The translations under genes and the position numbers were made by a program. This document shows, piece after piece, positions 43,854 to 56,923 of a stretch of DNA of 64,000 nucleotides. The stretch's first letter is position 1. The number at the start of each line of letters is the position of its first letter. The notes under the pieces are model-generated. The model was not told the DNA's origin. It made no database searches and was given only the letters and a program-made list of their open reading frames with translations. The stretch comes from Siphonodentalium dalli. Lineage: Eukaryota; Mollusca; Scaphopoda; Gadilida; Siphonodentaliidae. The stretch spans positions 207,749,934 to 207,813,933 of the forward strand of contig CP136063.1 of NCBI GenBank assembly GCA_032622095.1. The letters are read 5' to 3'.

Positions 43854-44813
43854 GACGAGAAAAGACCATGTGAATTTATATATAGGACGAGGCAAGACCG
43901 TGTGAATTTATATACAGGACGAGGCAAGACCATGTTAATTTATATATAGGACGAGGCAAGACCATGTTAATTTATATATAGGACGAGAAAAGACCGTGTG
44001 AATTTATATATAGGACGAGAAAAGACCATGTGAATTTATATATAGGACGAGAAAAGACCATGTGAATTTATATATAGGACGAGGCAAGACCGTGTGAATT
44101 TATATATAGGACGAGAAAAGACCATGTGAATTTATATATAGGACGAGGCAAGACCGTGTGAATTTATATACAGGACGAGGCAAGACCATGTTAATTTATA
44201 TATAGGACGAGAAAAGACCATGTGAATTTATATATAGGACGAGGCAAGACCATGTGAATTTATATATAGGACGAGGCAAGACCATGTGAATTTATATATA
44301 GGACGAGGAAAGACCATGTGAATTTATATATAGGACGAGGCAAGACCGTGTGAATTTATATACAGGACGAGGCAAGACCATGTTAATTTATATATAGGAC
44401 GAGAAAAGACCATGTGAATTTATATAGAGGACGAGGCAAGACCATGTGAATTTATATACAGGACGAGGCAAGACCGAGTGAATTTATATATAGGACGAGG
44501 CAAGACCGTGTGGATTTATATATAGGACGAGGCAAGACCATGTGAATTTATATATAGGACGAGAAAAGACCGTGTGAATTTATATATAGGACGAGGAAAG
44601 ACCATGTGAATTTATATATAGGACGAGGAAAGACCATGTGAATTTATATATAGGACGAGGCAAGACCGTGTGAATTTATATATAGGACGAGGAAAGACCA
44701 TGTGAATTTATATATAGGACGAGGCAAGACCGTGTGAATTTATATATAGGACGAGGCAAGACCATGTGAATTTATATATAGGACGAGGCAAGACCGTGTG
44801 AATTTATATATAG

Positions 44814-45777
44814 GACGAGGCAAAGACCGTGTGAATTTATATATAGGACGAGGCAAGACCATGTTAATTTATATATAGGACGAGGCAAGACCATGTGAAT
44901 TTATATATAGGACGAGGCAAGACCATGTTAATTTATATATAGGACGAGGCAAGACCATGTGAATTTATATATAGGACGAGGCAAGACCATGTTAATTTAT
45001 ATATAGGACGAGGCAAGACCATGTTAATTTATATATAGGACGAGGCAAGACCGTGTGAATTTATATATAGGACGAGGCAAGACCATGTTAATTTATATAT
45101 AGGACGAGGAAAGACCACGTGAATTTATATATAGGACGAGGCAAAGACCATGTGAATTTATATATAGGACGAGGCAAGACCATGTGAATTTATATATAGG
45201 ACGAGGCAAGACCATGTGAATTTATATATAGGACGAGGCAAGACCATGTGAATTTATATATAGGACGAGGCAAGACCATGTTAATTTATATATAGGACGA
45301 GGCAAGACCATGTGAATTTATATATAGGACGAGGCAAGACCATGTTAATTTATATATAGGACGAGGCAAGACCGTGTGAATTTATATATAGGACGAGGCA
45401 AGACCGTGTGAATTTATATATAGGACGAGGCAAGACCACGTGAATTTATATATAGGACGAGGCAAAGACCATGTGAATTTATATATAGGACGAGGCAAGA
45501 CTATGTGAATTTATATATAGGACGAGGCAAGACTATGTTAATTTATATATAGGACGAGGCAAGACCATGTGAATTTATATATAGGACGAGGCAAGACCAT
45601 GTGAATTTATATATAGGACGAGGCAAGACCATGTGAATTTATATATAGGACGAGGCAAGACCATGTGAATTTATATATAGGACGAGGCAAGACCATGTTA
45701 ATTTATATATAGGACGAGGCAAGACTATGTTAATTTATATATAGGACGAGGCAAAGACCACGTGAATTTATATACAG
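44814..45777 (+). repeat. 321-bp higher-order repeat marked by 33-bp units and CACG
   Basis: Four 33-bp GGCAAAG units start at 44,814, 45,135, 45,456 and 45,745 (spacings 321, 321 and 289 bp, i.e. 10, 10 and 9 units). CCACG units lie just before the second and third; in the fourth, CACG is inside the 33-bp unit itself. Nearly all other units are type A, with TTAA or GAA. Confidence 0.86.
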
Positions 45778-46257
45778 GACGAGGCAAGACCATGTGAATT
45801 TATATATAGGACGAGGAAAGACCATGTGTATTTATATATAGGACGAGGCAAGACCATGTGAATTTATATATAGGACGAGGCAAGACCGTGTGAATTTATA
45901 TATAGGACGAGAAAAGACCATGTGAATTTATATACAGGACGAGGCAAGACCATGTGAATTTATATACAGGACGAGGCAAGACCGTGTGAATTTATATATA
46001 GGACGAGGCAAGACTATGTTAATTTATATATAGGACGAGGCAAGACCGTGTGAATTTATATATAGGACGAGGCAAGACCGTGTGAATTTATATATAGGAC
46101 GAGAAAAGACCATGTGTATTTATATATAGGACGAGGCAAGACCGTGTGAATTTATATATAGGACGAGGCAAGACCGTGTGAATTTATATATAGGACGAGA
46201 AAAGACTATGTGAATTTATATATAGGACGAGAAAAGACCGTGTGAATTTATATATAG

Positions 46258-46288
46258 GACGAGGAAAGACATGTGAATTTATATATAG
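46258..46288 (+). repeat. 31-bp deletion unit
   Basis: This is a type C unit lacking one C of ACCATG, the same deletion as at 41,935. The register count confirms one lost base. Flanking units are B-CGTG and A-CTATG, unlike the flanks of the first example. Confidence 0.93.
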
Positions 46289-46379
46289 GACGAGGCAAGA
46301 CTATGTGAATTTATATATAGGACGAGAAAAGACCGTGTGAATTTATATATAGGACGAGGCAAGACCTTGTGAATTTATA

Positions 46380-46672
46380 TATAGGACGAGAAAAGACCGT
46401 GTGTATTTATATATAGGACGAGGCAAGACCATGTGTATTTATATATAGGACGAGAAAAGACCATGTGAATTTATATACAGGACGAGGCAAGACCGTGTGA
46501 ATTTATATATAGGACGAGGCAAGACTATGTGAATTTATATATAGGACGAGAAAAGACCGTGTGTATTTATATATAGGACGAGGCAAGACCATGTGTATTT
46601 ATATATAGGACGAGAAAAGACCATGTGAATTTATATATAGGACGAGGCAAGACCGTGTGAATTTATATATAG
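46380..46672 (+). repeat. Five-unit (160-bp) repeat with consecutive GTA units
   Basis: The order B-CGTG-GTA, A-CATG-GTA, B-CATG, A-CGTG, A-CTATG occurs at about 46,389 and again from about 46,549. The first three units recur but the third differs in tail (ACAG, then ATAG). Two neighbouring GTA units are not seen elsewhere except around 37.3 kb. Confidence 0.82.
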
Positions 46673-47180
46673 GACGAGGCAAAGACCGTGTTAATTTATA
46701 TATAGGACGAGGCAAGACTATGTTAATTTATATATAGGACGAGGCAAGACCGTGTGAATTTATATATAGGACGAGGCAAGACCGTGTGAATTTATATATA
46801 GGACGAGGCAAGACTATGTTAATTTATATATAGGACGAGGCAAGACCATGTGAATTTATATATAGGACGAGAAAAGACCGTGTGAATTTATATATAGGAC
46901 GAGGCAAGACTATGTTAATTTATATATAGGACGAGGCAAGACCGTGTGAATTTATATATAGGACGAGGCAAGACTATGTTAATTTATATATAGGACGAGG
47001 CAAGACCATGTGAATTTATATATAGGACGAGGCAAGACCGTGTGAATTTATATATAGGACGAGGCAAGACTATGTTAATTTATATATAGGACGAGGCAAG
47101 ACCGTGTGAATTTATATATAGGACGAGGCAAGACTATGTTAATTTATATATAGGACGAGGCAAGACCGTGTGAATTTATA
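46673..47180 (+). repeat. Alternating CTATG-TTAA and CGTG units
   Basis: This stretch opens with a 33-bp CGTG/TTAA unit at 46,673. A-CTATG-TTAA and A-CGTG-GAA units then alternate with an occasional A-CATG or B-CGTG unit, giving short two- to four-unit higher-order repeats. CTATG-TTAA also marks many later blocks up to 52.8 kb. Confidence 0.85.
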
Positions 47181-47759
47181 TATAGGACGAGAAAAGACCA
47201 TGTGAATTTATATATAGGACGAGAAAAGACCATGTGAATTTATATATAGGACGAGAAAAGACCATGTGAATTTATATACAGGACGAGGAAAGACCATGTG
47301 AATTTATATATAGGACGAGAAAAGACCATGTGAATTTATATACAGGACGAGGAAAGACCGTGTTAATTTATATATAGGACGAGAAAAGACCATGTGAATT
47401 TATATATAGGACGAGAAAAGACCGTGTGAATTTATATATAGGACGAGAAAAGACCGTGTGAATTTATATATAGGACGAGAAAAGACCATGTTAATTTATA
47501 TATAGGACGAGAAAAGACCATGTGAATTTATATATAGGACGAGAAAAGACCGTGTGAATTTATATATAGGACGAGAAAAGACCATGTGAATTTATATATA
47601 GGACGAGAAAAGACCATGTTAATTTATATATAGGACGAGAAAAGACCATGTTAATTTATATATAGGACGAGAAAAGACCATGTGAATTTATATATAGGAC
47701 GAGAAAAGACCATGTGAATTTATATACAGGACGAGGAAAGACCGTGTGAATTTATATAC

Positions 47760-49644
47760 AGGACGAGAAAAGACCATGTGAATTTATATACAGGACGAGA
47801 AAAGACCGTGTGAATTTATATATAGGACGAGAAAAGACCGTGTGAATTTATATATAGGACGAGAAAAGACCGTGTGAATTTATATACAGGACGAGAAAAG
47901 ACCGTGTGAATTTATATATAGGACGAGGCAAGACCGTGTGAATTTATATATAGGACGAGGCAAGACCGTGTGAATTTATATATAGGACGAGAAAAGACCG
48001 TGTGAATTTATATATAGGACGAGGCAAGACCATGTGGATTTATATATAGGACGAGAAAAGACCGTGTGAATTTATATATAGGACGAGGCAAGACTATGTT
48101 AATTTATATATAGGACGAGAAAAGACCGTGTGAATTTATATATAGGACGAGGCAAGACTATGTTAATTTATATATAGGACGAGAAAAGACCGTGTGAATT
48201 TATATACAGGACGAGAAAAGACCGTGTGAATTTATATACAGGACGAGAAAAGACCATGTGAATTTATATATAGGACGAGAAAAGACCATGTTAATTTATA
48301 TATAGGACGAGAAAAGACCGTGTGAATTTATATATAGGACGAGAAAAGACCATGTTAATTTATATATAGGACGAGAAAAGACCGTGTGAATTTATATACA
48401 GGACGAGGAAAGACCGTGTGAATTTATATACAGGACGAGAAAAGACCATGTGAATTTATATACAGGACGAGAAAAGACCGTGTGAATTTATATACAGGAC
48501 GAGAAAAGACCATGTGAATTTATATACAGGACGAGAAAAGACCGTGTGAATTTATATATAGGACGAGAAAAGACCGTGTGAATTTATATATAGGACGAGA
48601 AAAGACCGTGTGAATTTATATACAGGACGAGAAAAGACCGTGTGAATTTATATATAGGACGAGGCAAGACCGTGTGAATTTATATATAGGACGAGGCAAG
48701 ACCGTGTGAATTTATATATAGGACGAGAAAAGACCGTGTGAATTTATATATAGGACGAGGCAAGACCATGTGGATTTATATATAGGACGAGAAAAGACCG
48801 TGTGAATTTATATATAGGACGAGGCAAGACTATGTTAATTTATATATAGGACGAGAAAAGACCGTGTGAATTTATATATAGGACGAGGAAAGACCGTGTG
48901 AATTTATATACAGGACGAGGAAAGACCGTGTGAATTTATATACAGGACGAGAAAAGACCATGTGAATTTATATACAGGACGAGAAAAGACCGTGTGAATT
49001 TATATACAGGACGAGAAAAGACCATGTGAATTTATATACAGGACGAGAAAAGACCGTGTGAATTTATATATAGGACGAGAAAAGACCGTGTGAATTTATA
49101 TATAGGACGAGAAAAGACCGTGTGAATTTATATACAGGACGAGAAAAGACCGTGTGAATTTATATATAGGACGAGGCAAGACCGTGTGAATTTATATATA
49201 GGACGAGGCAAGACCGTGTGAATTTATATATAGGACGAGAAAAGACCGTGTGAATTTATATATAGGACGAGGCAAGACCATGTGGATTTATATATAGGAC
49301 GAGAAAAGACCGTGTGAATTTATATATAGGACGAGGCAAGACTATGTTAATTTATATATAGGACGAGAAAAGACCGTGTGAATTTATATATAGGACGAGG
49401 CAAGACTATGTTAATTTATATATAGGACGAGAAAAGACCGTGTGAATTTATATACAGGACGAGAAAAGACCGTGTGAATTTATATACAGGACGAGAAAAG
49501 ACCATGTGAATTTATATATAGGACGAGAAAAGACCATGTTAATTTATATATAGGACGAGAAAAGACCGTGTGAATTTATATATAGGACGAGAAAAGACCA
49601 TGTTAATTTATATATAGGACGAGAAAAGACCGTGTGAATTTATA
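47760..49644 (+). repeat. Nested higher-order repeats of 512 and 1,248 bp
   Basis: A-CATG-GGA units at about 48,031, 48,767 and 49,279 anchor three related blocks. About 635 bp at 47,760-48,396 matches about 49,008-49,644 (39 units apart). About 480 bp at 48,400-48,880 matches about 48,912-49,392 (16 units apart). Between the first and second blocks, type C starts are 21 units apart but GGA markers 23 units apart, so two B units were gained or lost within a copy. Confidence 0.85.
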
Positions 49645-49713
49645 TATAGGACGAGAAAAGACCGTGTGAATTTATATATAGGACGAGAAAAGACCGTGTG
49701 AATTTATATAAAG

Positions 49714-50676
49714 GACGAGGCAAAGACTATGTTAATTTATATATAGGACGAGGCAAGACTATGTTAATTTATATATAGGACGAGGCAAGACCATGTGAAT
49801 TTATATATAGGACGAGAAAAGACCGTGTGAATTTATATATAGGACGAGAAAAGACCATGTGAATTTATATATAGGACGAGAAAAGACCATGTTAATTTAT
49901 ATATAGGACGAGAAAAGACCGTGTGAATTTATATATAGGACGAGAAAAGACCGTGTGAATTTATATATAGGACGAGAAAAGACCGTGTGAATTTATATAC
50001 AGGACGAGAAAAGACCGTGTGAATTTATATACAGGACGAGAAAAGACCGTGTGAATTTATATAAAGGACGAGGCAAAGACTATGTTAATTTATATATAGG
50101 ACGAGGCAAGACTATGTTAATTTATATATAGGACGAGGCAAGACCATGTGAATTTATATATAGGACGAGAAAAGACCGTGTGAATTTATATATAGGACGA
50201 GGCAAGACTATGTTAATTTATATATAGGACGAGAAAAGACCGTGTGAATTTATATACAGGACGAGAAAAGACCGTGTGAATTTATATACAGGACGAGAAA
50301 AGACCATGTGAATTTATATATAGGACGAGAAAAGACCATGTTAATTTATATATAGGACGAGAAAAGACCGTGTGAATTTATATATAGGACGAGAAAAGAC
50401 CGTGTGAATTTATATATAGGACGAGAAAAGACCATGTTAATTTATATATAGGACGAGAAAAGACCGTGTGAATTTATATATAGGACGAGAAAAGACCGTG
50501 TGAATTTATATATAGGACGAGAAAAGACCGTGTGAATTTATATATAGGACGAGAAAAGACCGTGTGAATTTATATACAGGACGAGAAAAGACCGTGTGAA
50601 TTTATATACAGGACGAGAAAAGACCGTGTGAATTTATATAAAGGACGAGGCAAAGACTATGTTAATTTATATATAG
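49714..50676 (+). repeat. Three copies of an ATAAAG to 33-bp CTATG-TTAA module
   Basis: An ATAAAG-tailed B-CGTG unit followed by a 33-bp GGCAAAG-CTATG-TTAA unit occurs at 49,714, 50,067 and 50,644 (33-bp unit starts; spacings 353 and 577 bp, i.e. 11 and 18 units). Each is followed by an A-CTATG unit and preceded by a run of B-CGTG units with ACAG tails. Confidence 0.87.
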
Positions 50677-51620
50677 GACGAGGCAAGACTATGTGAATTT
50701 ATATATAGGACGAGAAAAGACCGTGTGAATTTATATATAGGACGAGGCAAGACTATGTTAATTTATATATAGGACGAGGCAAGACCATGTGAATTTATAT
50801 ATAGGACGAGAAAAGACCGTGTGAATTTATATATAGGACGAGGCAAGACTATGTTAATTTATATATAGGACGAGGCAAGACCGTGTGAATTTATATATAG
50901 GACGAGAAAAGACCGTGTGAATTTATATACAGGACGAGAAAAGACCGTGTGAATTTATATACAGGACGAGAAAAGACCATGTGAATTTATATATAGGACG
51001 AGAAAAGACCATGTTAATTTATATATAGGACGAGAAAAGACCGTGTGAATTTATATACAGGACGAGAAAAGACCGTGTGAATTTATATATAGGACGAGAA
51101 AAGACCGTGTGAATTTATATATAGGACGAGAAAAGACCATGTTAATTTATATATAGGACGAGAAAAGACCGTGTGAATTTATATACAGGACGAGAAAAGA
51201 CCATGTGAATTTATATATAGGACGAGAAAAGACCATGTGAATTTATATATAGGACGAGAAAAGACCGTGTGAATTTATATACAGGACGAGAAAAGACCAT
51301 GTTAATTTATATATAGGACGAGAAAAGACCGTGTGAATTTATATATAGGACGAGAAAAGACCGTGTGAATTTATATATAGGACGAGAAAAGACCATGTTA
51401 ATTTATATATAGGACGAGAAAAGACCGTGTGAATTTATATATAGGACGAGGCAAGACCGTGTGAATTTATATACAGGACGAGAAAAGACCATGTGAATTT
51501 ATATATAGGACGAGGCAAGACCGTGTGAATTTATATATAGGACGAGGCAAGACCGTGTGAATTTATATACAGGACGAGGCAAGACCGTGTTAATTTATAT
51601 ATAGGACGAGAAAAGACCGT

Positions 51621-53467
51621 GTGAATTTATATACAGGACGAGGCAAGACCGTGTGAATTTATATACAGGACGAGGCAAGACCATGTGAATTTATATATAG
51701 GACGAGGCAAGACCGTGTGAATTTATATATAGGACGAGGCAAGACCGTGTGAATTTATATACAGGACGAGGCAAGACCGTGTGAATTTATATACAGGACG
51801 AGGCAAGACCGTGTGAATTTATATACAGGACGAGGCAAGACCATGTGAATTTATATACAGGACGAGGCAAGACCGTGTGAATTTATATATAGGACGAGGC
51901 AAAGACCATGTTAATTTATATATAGGACGAGGCAAGACCATGTGAATTTATATACAGGACGAGGCAAAGACCATGTGAATTTATATATAGGACGAGGCAA
52001 GACCGTGTGAATTTATATATAGGACGAGGCAAGACCGTGTGAATTTATATATAGGACGAGGCAAGACCATGTGTATTTATATACAGGACGAGGCAAGACC
52101 GTGTGAATTTATATACAGGACGAGGCAAGACCGTGTGAATTTATATATAGGACGAGGCAAGACCATGTTAATTTATATATAGGAAAAGGCAAGACCATGT
52201 GAATTTATATATAGGACGAGGCAAGACCATGTGAATTTATATATAGGACGAGGCAAGACCATGTGAATTTATATATAGGACGAGGCAAGACCAGGTGAAT
52301 TTATATATAGGACGAGGCAAGACCATGTGAATTTATATACAGGACGAGGCAAGACCATGTGAATTTATATATAGGACGAGGCAAGACCATGTGAATTTAT
52401 ATATAGGACGAGGCAAAGACCATGTGAATTTATATATAGGACGAGGCAAGACCATGTGAATTTATATATAGGACGAGGCAAGACCATGTGAATTTATATA
52501 TAGGACGAGGCAAGACCATGTGAATTTATATATAGGACGAGGCAAGACCATGTGAATTTATATATAGGACGAGGCAAGACCATGTGAATTTATATATAGG
52601 ACGAGGCAAGACCATGTGAATTTATATATAGGACGAGGCAAGACCATGTGAATTTATATATAGGACGAGGCAAAGACCATGTGAATTTATATATAGGACG
52701 AGGCAAGACCATGTGAATTTATATATAGGACGAGGCAAGACCATGTGAATTTATATACAGGACGAGGCAAAGACTATGTTAATTTATATATAGGACGAGG
52801 CAAAGACTATGTTAATTTATATATAGGACGAGGCAAGACCATGTGAATTTATATACAGGACGAGGCAAGACCATGTGAATTTATATACAGGACGAGGCAA
52901 AGACCATGTGAATTTATATACAGGACGAGGCAAGACCATGTGAATTTATATATAGGACGAGGCAAGACCATGTGAATTTATATAAAGGACGAGGCAAGAC
53001 CGTGTGAATTTATATATAGGACGAGGCAAGACCATGTGGATTTATATATAGGACGAGGCAAGACCATGTGAATTTATATACAGGACGAGGCAAGACCGTG
53101 TGAATTTATATATAGGACGAGGCAAGACCGTGTGAATTTATATACAGGACGAGGCAAGACCGTGTGAATTTATATATAGGACGAGGCAAGACCATGTGAA
53201 TTTATATAAAGGACGAGGCAAGACCGTGTGAATTTATATACAGGACGAGGAAAGACCGTGTGAATTTATATACAGGACGAGGCAAGACCATGTGAATTTA
53301 TATACAGGACGAGGCAAGACCATGTGAATTTATATACAGGACGAGGCAAGACCATGTGAATTTATATATAGGACGAGGCAAGACCGTGTGGATTTATATA
53401 TAGGACGAGGCAAGACCATGTGAATTTATATACAGGACGAGGCAAGACCATGTGAATTTATATATAG
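51621..53467 (+). repeat. Type A domain with seven 33-bp units; last TTAA units
   Basis: Type B disappears. 33-bp units start at 51,893, 51,958, 52,407, 52,664, 52,761, 52,794 and 52,891; these carry CATG or CTATG, not the CGTG-TTAA of the left-end cluster. The last TTAA units in the window are at about 52,775-52,815. A private GGAAAAGG start at 52,183 replaces GGACGAGG. Units are otherwise A-CATG-GAA. Confidence 0.9.
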
Positions 53468-55195
53468 GACGAGGCAAGACCGTGTGAATTTATATATAGG
53501 ACGAGGCAAGACCATGTGAATTTATATATAGGACGAGGCAAGACCATGTGAATTTATATACAGGACGAGGAAAGACCGTGTGGATTTATATATAGGACGA
53601 GGCAAGACCGTGTGAATTTATATATAGGACGAGGCAAGACCATGTGAATTTATATATAGGACGAGGCAAGACCATGTGAATTTATATACAGGACGAGGAA
53701 AGACTATGTGAATTTATATATAGGACGAGGCAAGACCATGTGAATTTATATATAGGACGAGGCAAGACCATGTGAATTTATATACTGGACGAGGAAAGAC
53801 CATGTGAATTTATATATAGGACGAGGCAAGACCGTGTGAATTTATATATAGGACGAGGCAAGACCATGTGAATTTATATATAGGACGAGGCAAGACCATG
53901 TGAATTTATATATAGGACGAGGCAAGACCATGTGAATTTATATATAGGACGAGGCAAGACCATGTGAATTTATATATAGGACGAGGCAAGACCATGTGAA
54001 TTTATATATAGGACGAGGCAAGACCATGTGAATTTATATATAGGACGAGGCAAGACCATGTGAATTTATATATAGGACGAGGCAAGACCATGTGAATTTA
54101 TATATAGGACGAGGCAAGACCATGTGAATTTATATATAGGACGAGGCAAGACCATGTGAATTTATATACAGGACGAGGAAAGACTATGTGAATTTATATA
54201 TAGGACGAGGCAAGACCATGTGAATTTATATATAGGACGAGGCAAGACCATGTGAATTTATATACTGGACGAGGAAAGACCATGTGAATTTATATATAGG
54301 ACGAGGCAAGACCATGTGAATTTATATACAGGACGAGGCAAGACCATGTGAATTTATATATAGGACGAGGCAAGACCATGTGAATTTATATACAGGACGA
54401 GGCAAGACCGTGTGAATTTATATATAGGACGAGGCAAGACCATGTGAATTTATATATAGGACGAGGCAAGACCATGTGAATTTATATATAGGACGAGGCA
54501 AGACCATGTGAATTTATATATAGGACGAGGCAAGACCGTGTGAATTTATATATAGGACGAGGCAAGACCATGTGAATTTATATATAGGACGAGGCAAGAC
54601 CATGTGAATTTATATATAGGACGAGGCAAGACCATGTGAATTTATATATAGGACGAGGCAAGACCATGTGAATTTATATATAGGACGAGGCAAGACCATG
54701 TGAATTTATATATAGGACGAGGCAAGACCGTGTGAATTTATATATAGGACGAGGCAAGACCGTGTGAATTTATATACAGGACGAGGCAAGACCATGTGAA
54801 TTTATATATAGGACGAGGAAAGACCATGTGAATTTATATAAAGGACGAGGAAAGACCACGTGAATTTATATACAGGACGAGGAAAGACCATGTGAATTTA
54901 TATATAGGACGAGGAAAGACCATGTGAATTTATATACTGGACGAGGAAAGACCATGTGAATTTATATATAGGACGAGGCAAGACCATGTGAATTTATATA
55001 CTGGACGAGGAAAGACCATGTGAATTTATATATAGGACGAGGAAAGACCATGTGAATTTATATATAGGACGAGGCAAGACCGTGTGAATTTATATATAGG
55101 ACGAGGCAAGACCATGTGAATTTATATATAGGACGAGGCAAGACCATGTGAATTTATATACTGGACGAGGAAAGACCATGTGAATTTATATATAG
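53468..55195 (+). repeat. 1,728-bp higher-order block, copy 1 (54 units)
   Basis: This is the left copy of the second-largest tandem duplication. ATACTG tails mark it at 53,785, 54,265, 54,937, 55,001 and 55,161. It also contains an internal 480-bp partial repeat (C-CTATG, two A, ATACTG, C) and a long run of plain A-CATG units. All five ATACTG markers recur exactly 1,728 bp downstream. Confidence 0.92.
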
Positions 55196-56923
55196 GACGA
55201 GGCAAGACCGTGTGAATTTATATATAGGACGAGGCAAGACCATGTGAATTTATATATAGGACGAGGCAAGACCATGTGAATTTATATACAGGACGAGGAA
55301 AGACCGTGTGGATTTATATATAGGACGAGGCAAGACCGTGTGAATTTATATATAGGACGAGGCAAGACCATGTGAATTTATATATAGGACGAGGCAAGAC
55401 CATGTGAATTTATATACAGGACGAGGAAAGACTATGTGAATTTATATATAGGACGAGGCAAGACCATGTGAATTTATATATAGGACGAGGCAAGACCATG
55501 TGAATTTATATACTGGACGAGGAAAGACCATGTGAATTTATATATAGGACGAGGCAAGACCGTGTGAATTTATATATAGGACGAGGCAAGACCATGTGAA
55601 TTTATATATAGGACGAGGCAAGACCATGTGAATTTATATATAGGACGAGGCAAGACCATGTGAATTTATATATAGGACGAGGCAAGACCATGTGAATTTA
55701 TATATAGGACGAGGCAAGACCATGTGAATTTATATATAGGACGAGGCAAGACCATGTGAATTTATATATAGGACGAGGCAAGACCATGTGAATTTATATA
55801 TAGGACGAGGCAAGACCATGTGAATTTATATATAGGACGAGGCAAGACCATGTGAATTTATATATAGGACGAGGCAAGACCATGTGAATTTATATACAGG
55901 ACGAGGAAAGACTATGTGAATTTATATATAGGACGAGGCAAGACCATGTGAATTTATATATAGGACGAGGCAAGACCATGTGAATTTATATACTGGACGA
56001 GGAAAGACCATGTGAATTTATATATAGGACGAGGCAAGACCATGTGAATTTATATACAGGACGAGGCAAGACCATGTGAATTTATATATAGGACGAGGCA
56101 AGACCATGTGAATTTATATACAGGACGAGGCAAGACCGTGTGAATTTATATATAGGACGAGGCAAGACCATGTGAATTTATATATAGGACGAGGCAAGAC
56201 CATGTGAATTTATATATAGGACGAGGCAAGACCATGTGAATTTATATATAGGACGAGGCAAGACCGTGTGAATTTATATATAGGACGAGGCAAGACCATG
56301 TGAATTTATATATAGGACGAGGCAAGACCATGTGAATTTATATATAGGACGAGGCAAGACCATGTGAATTTATATATAGGACGAGGCAAGACCATGTGAA
56401 TTTATATATAGGACGAGGCAAGACCATGTGAATTTATATATAGGACGAGGCAAGACCGTGTGAATTTATATATAGGACGAGGCAAGACCGTGTGAATTTA
56501 TATACAGGACGAGGCAAGACCATGTGAATTTATATATAGGACGAGGAAAGACCATGTGAATTTATATAAAGGACGAGGAAAGACCACGTGAATTTATATA
56601 CAGGACGAGGAAAGACCATGTGAATTTATATATAGGACGAGGAAAGACCATGTGAATTTATATACTGGACGAGGAAAGACCATGTGAATTTATATATAGG
56701 ACGAGGCAAGACCATGTGAATTTATATACTGGACGAGGAAAGACCATGTGAATTTATATATAGGACGAGGAAAGACCATGTGAATTTATATATAGGACGA
56801 GGCAAGACCGTGTGAATTTATATATAGGACGAGGCAAGACCATGTGAATTTATATATAGGACGAGGCAAGACCATGTGAATTTATATACTGGACGAGGAA
56901 AGACCATGTGAATTTATATATAG
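55196..56923 (+). repeat. 1,728-bp higher-order block, copy 2
   Basis: ATACTG markers lie at 55,513, 55,993, 56,665, 56,729 and 56,889, each 1,728 bp after its copy 1 partner. CACG units near 54,850 and 56,587 form another matching pair. No difference was found in the lines compared. Matching to the start of the block continues to about 57,016 (a partial third copy) and then stops at an ATAG tail in place of ACAG. Confidence 0.92.

Larger units (their letters stand above)
32847..44813 (+). repeat. Mixed A/B domain with frequent CGTG
   Basis: Types A and B alternate in short runs, mostly with GAA; TTAA is frequent only at 33.3-33.8 kb and thinly scattered later. GTA units (GTGTATTT) cluster at 35.3-35.8, 37.3-37.7 and 43.5-43.8 kb. 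Several smaller duplicated blocks lie inside and are listed separately. One-off variants include CATTTG near 34,205, TATTTAG near 37,387, AAGACGAG near 42,635 and TATAGAG near 44,428. No gene is present. Confidence 0.88.
47181..51620 (+). repeat. Type B (GAAAAG) dominated domain
   Basis: Long runs of consecutive B units, mostly CGTG with GAA, replace the mixed pattern on the left. ATAG and ACAG tails both occur. Interspersed A units carry CTATG-TTAA or CATG-GGA. The domain is almost wholly made of the overlapping higher-order blocks listed at 47,760-49,644 and 49,714-50,676. B units stop abruptly near 51,620 and are not seen again until about 57,740. Confidence 0.9.
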
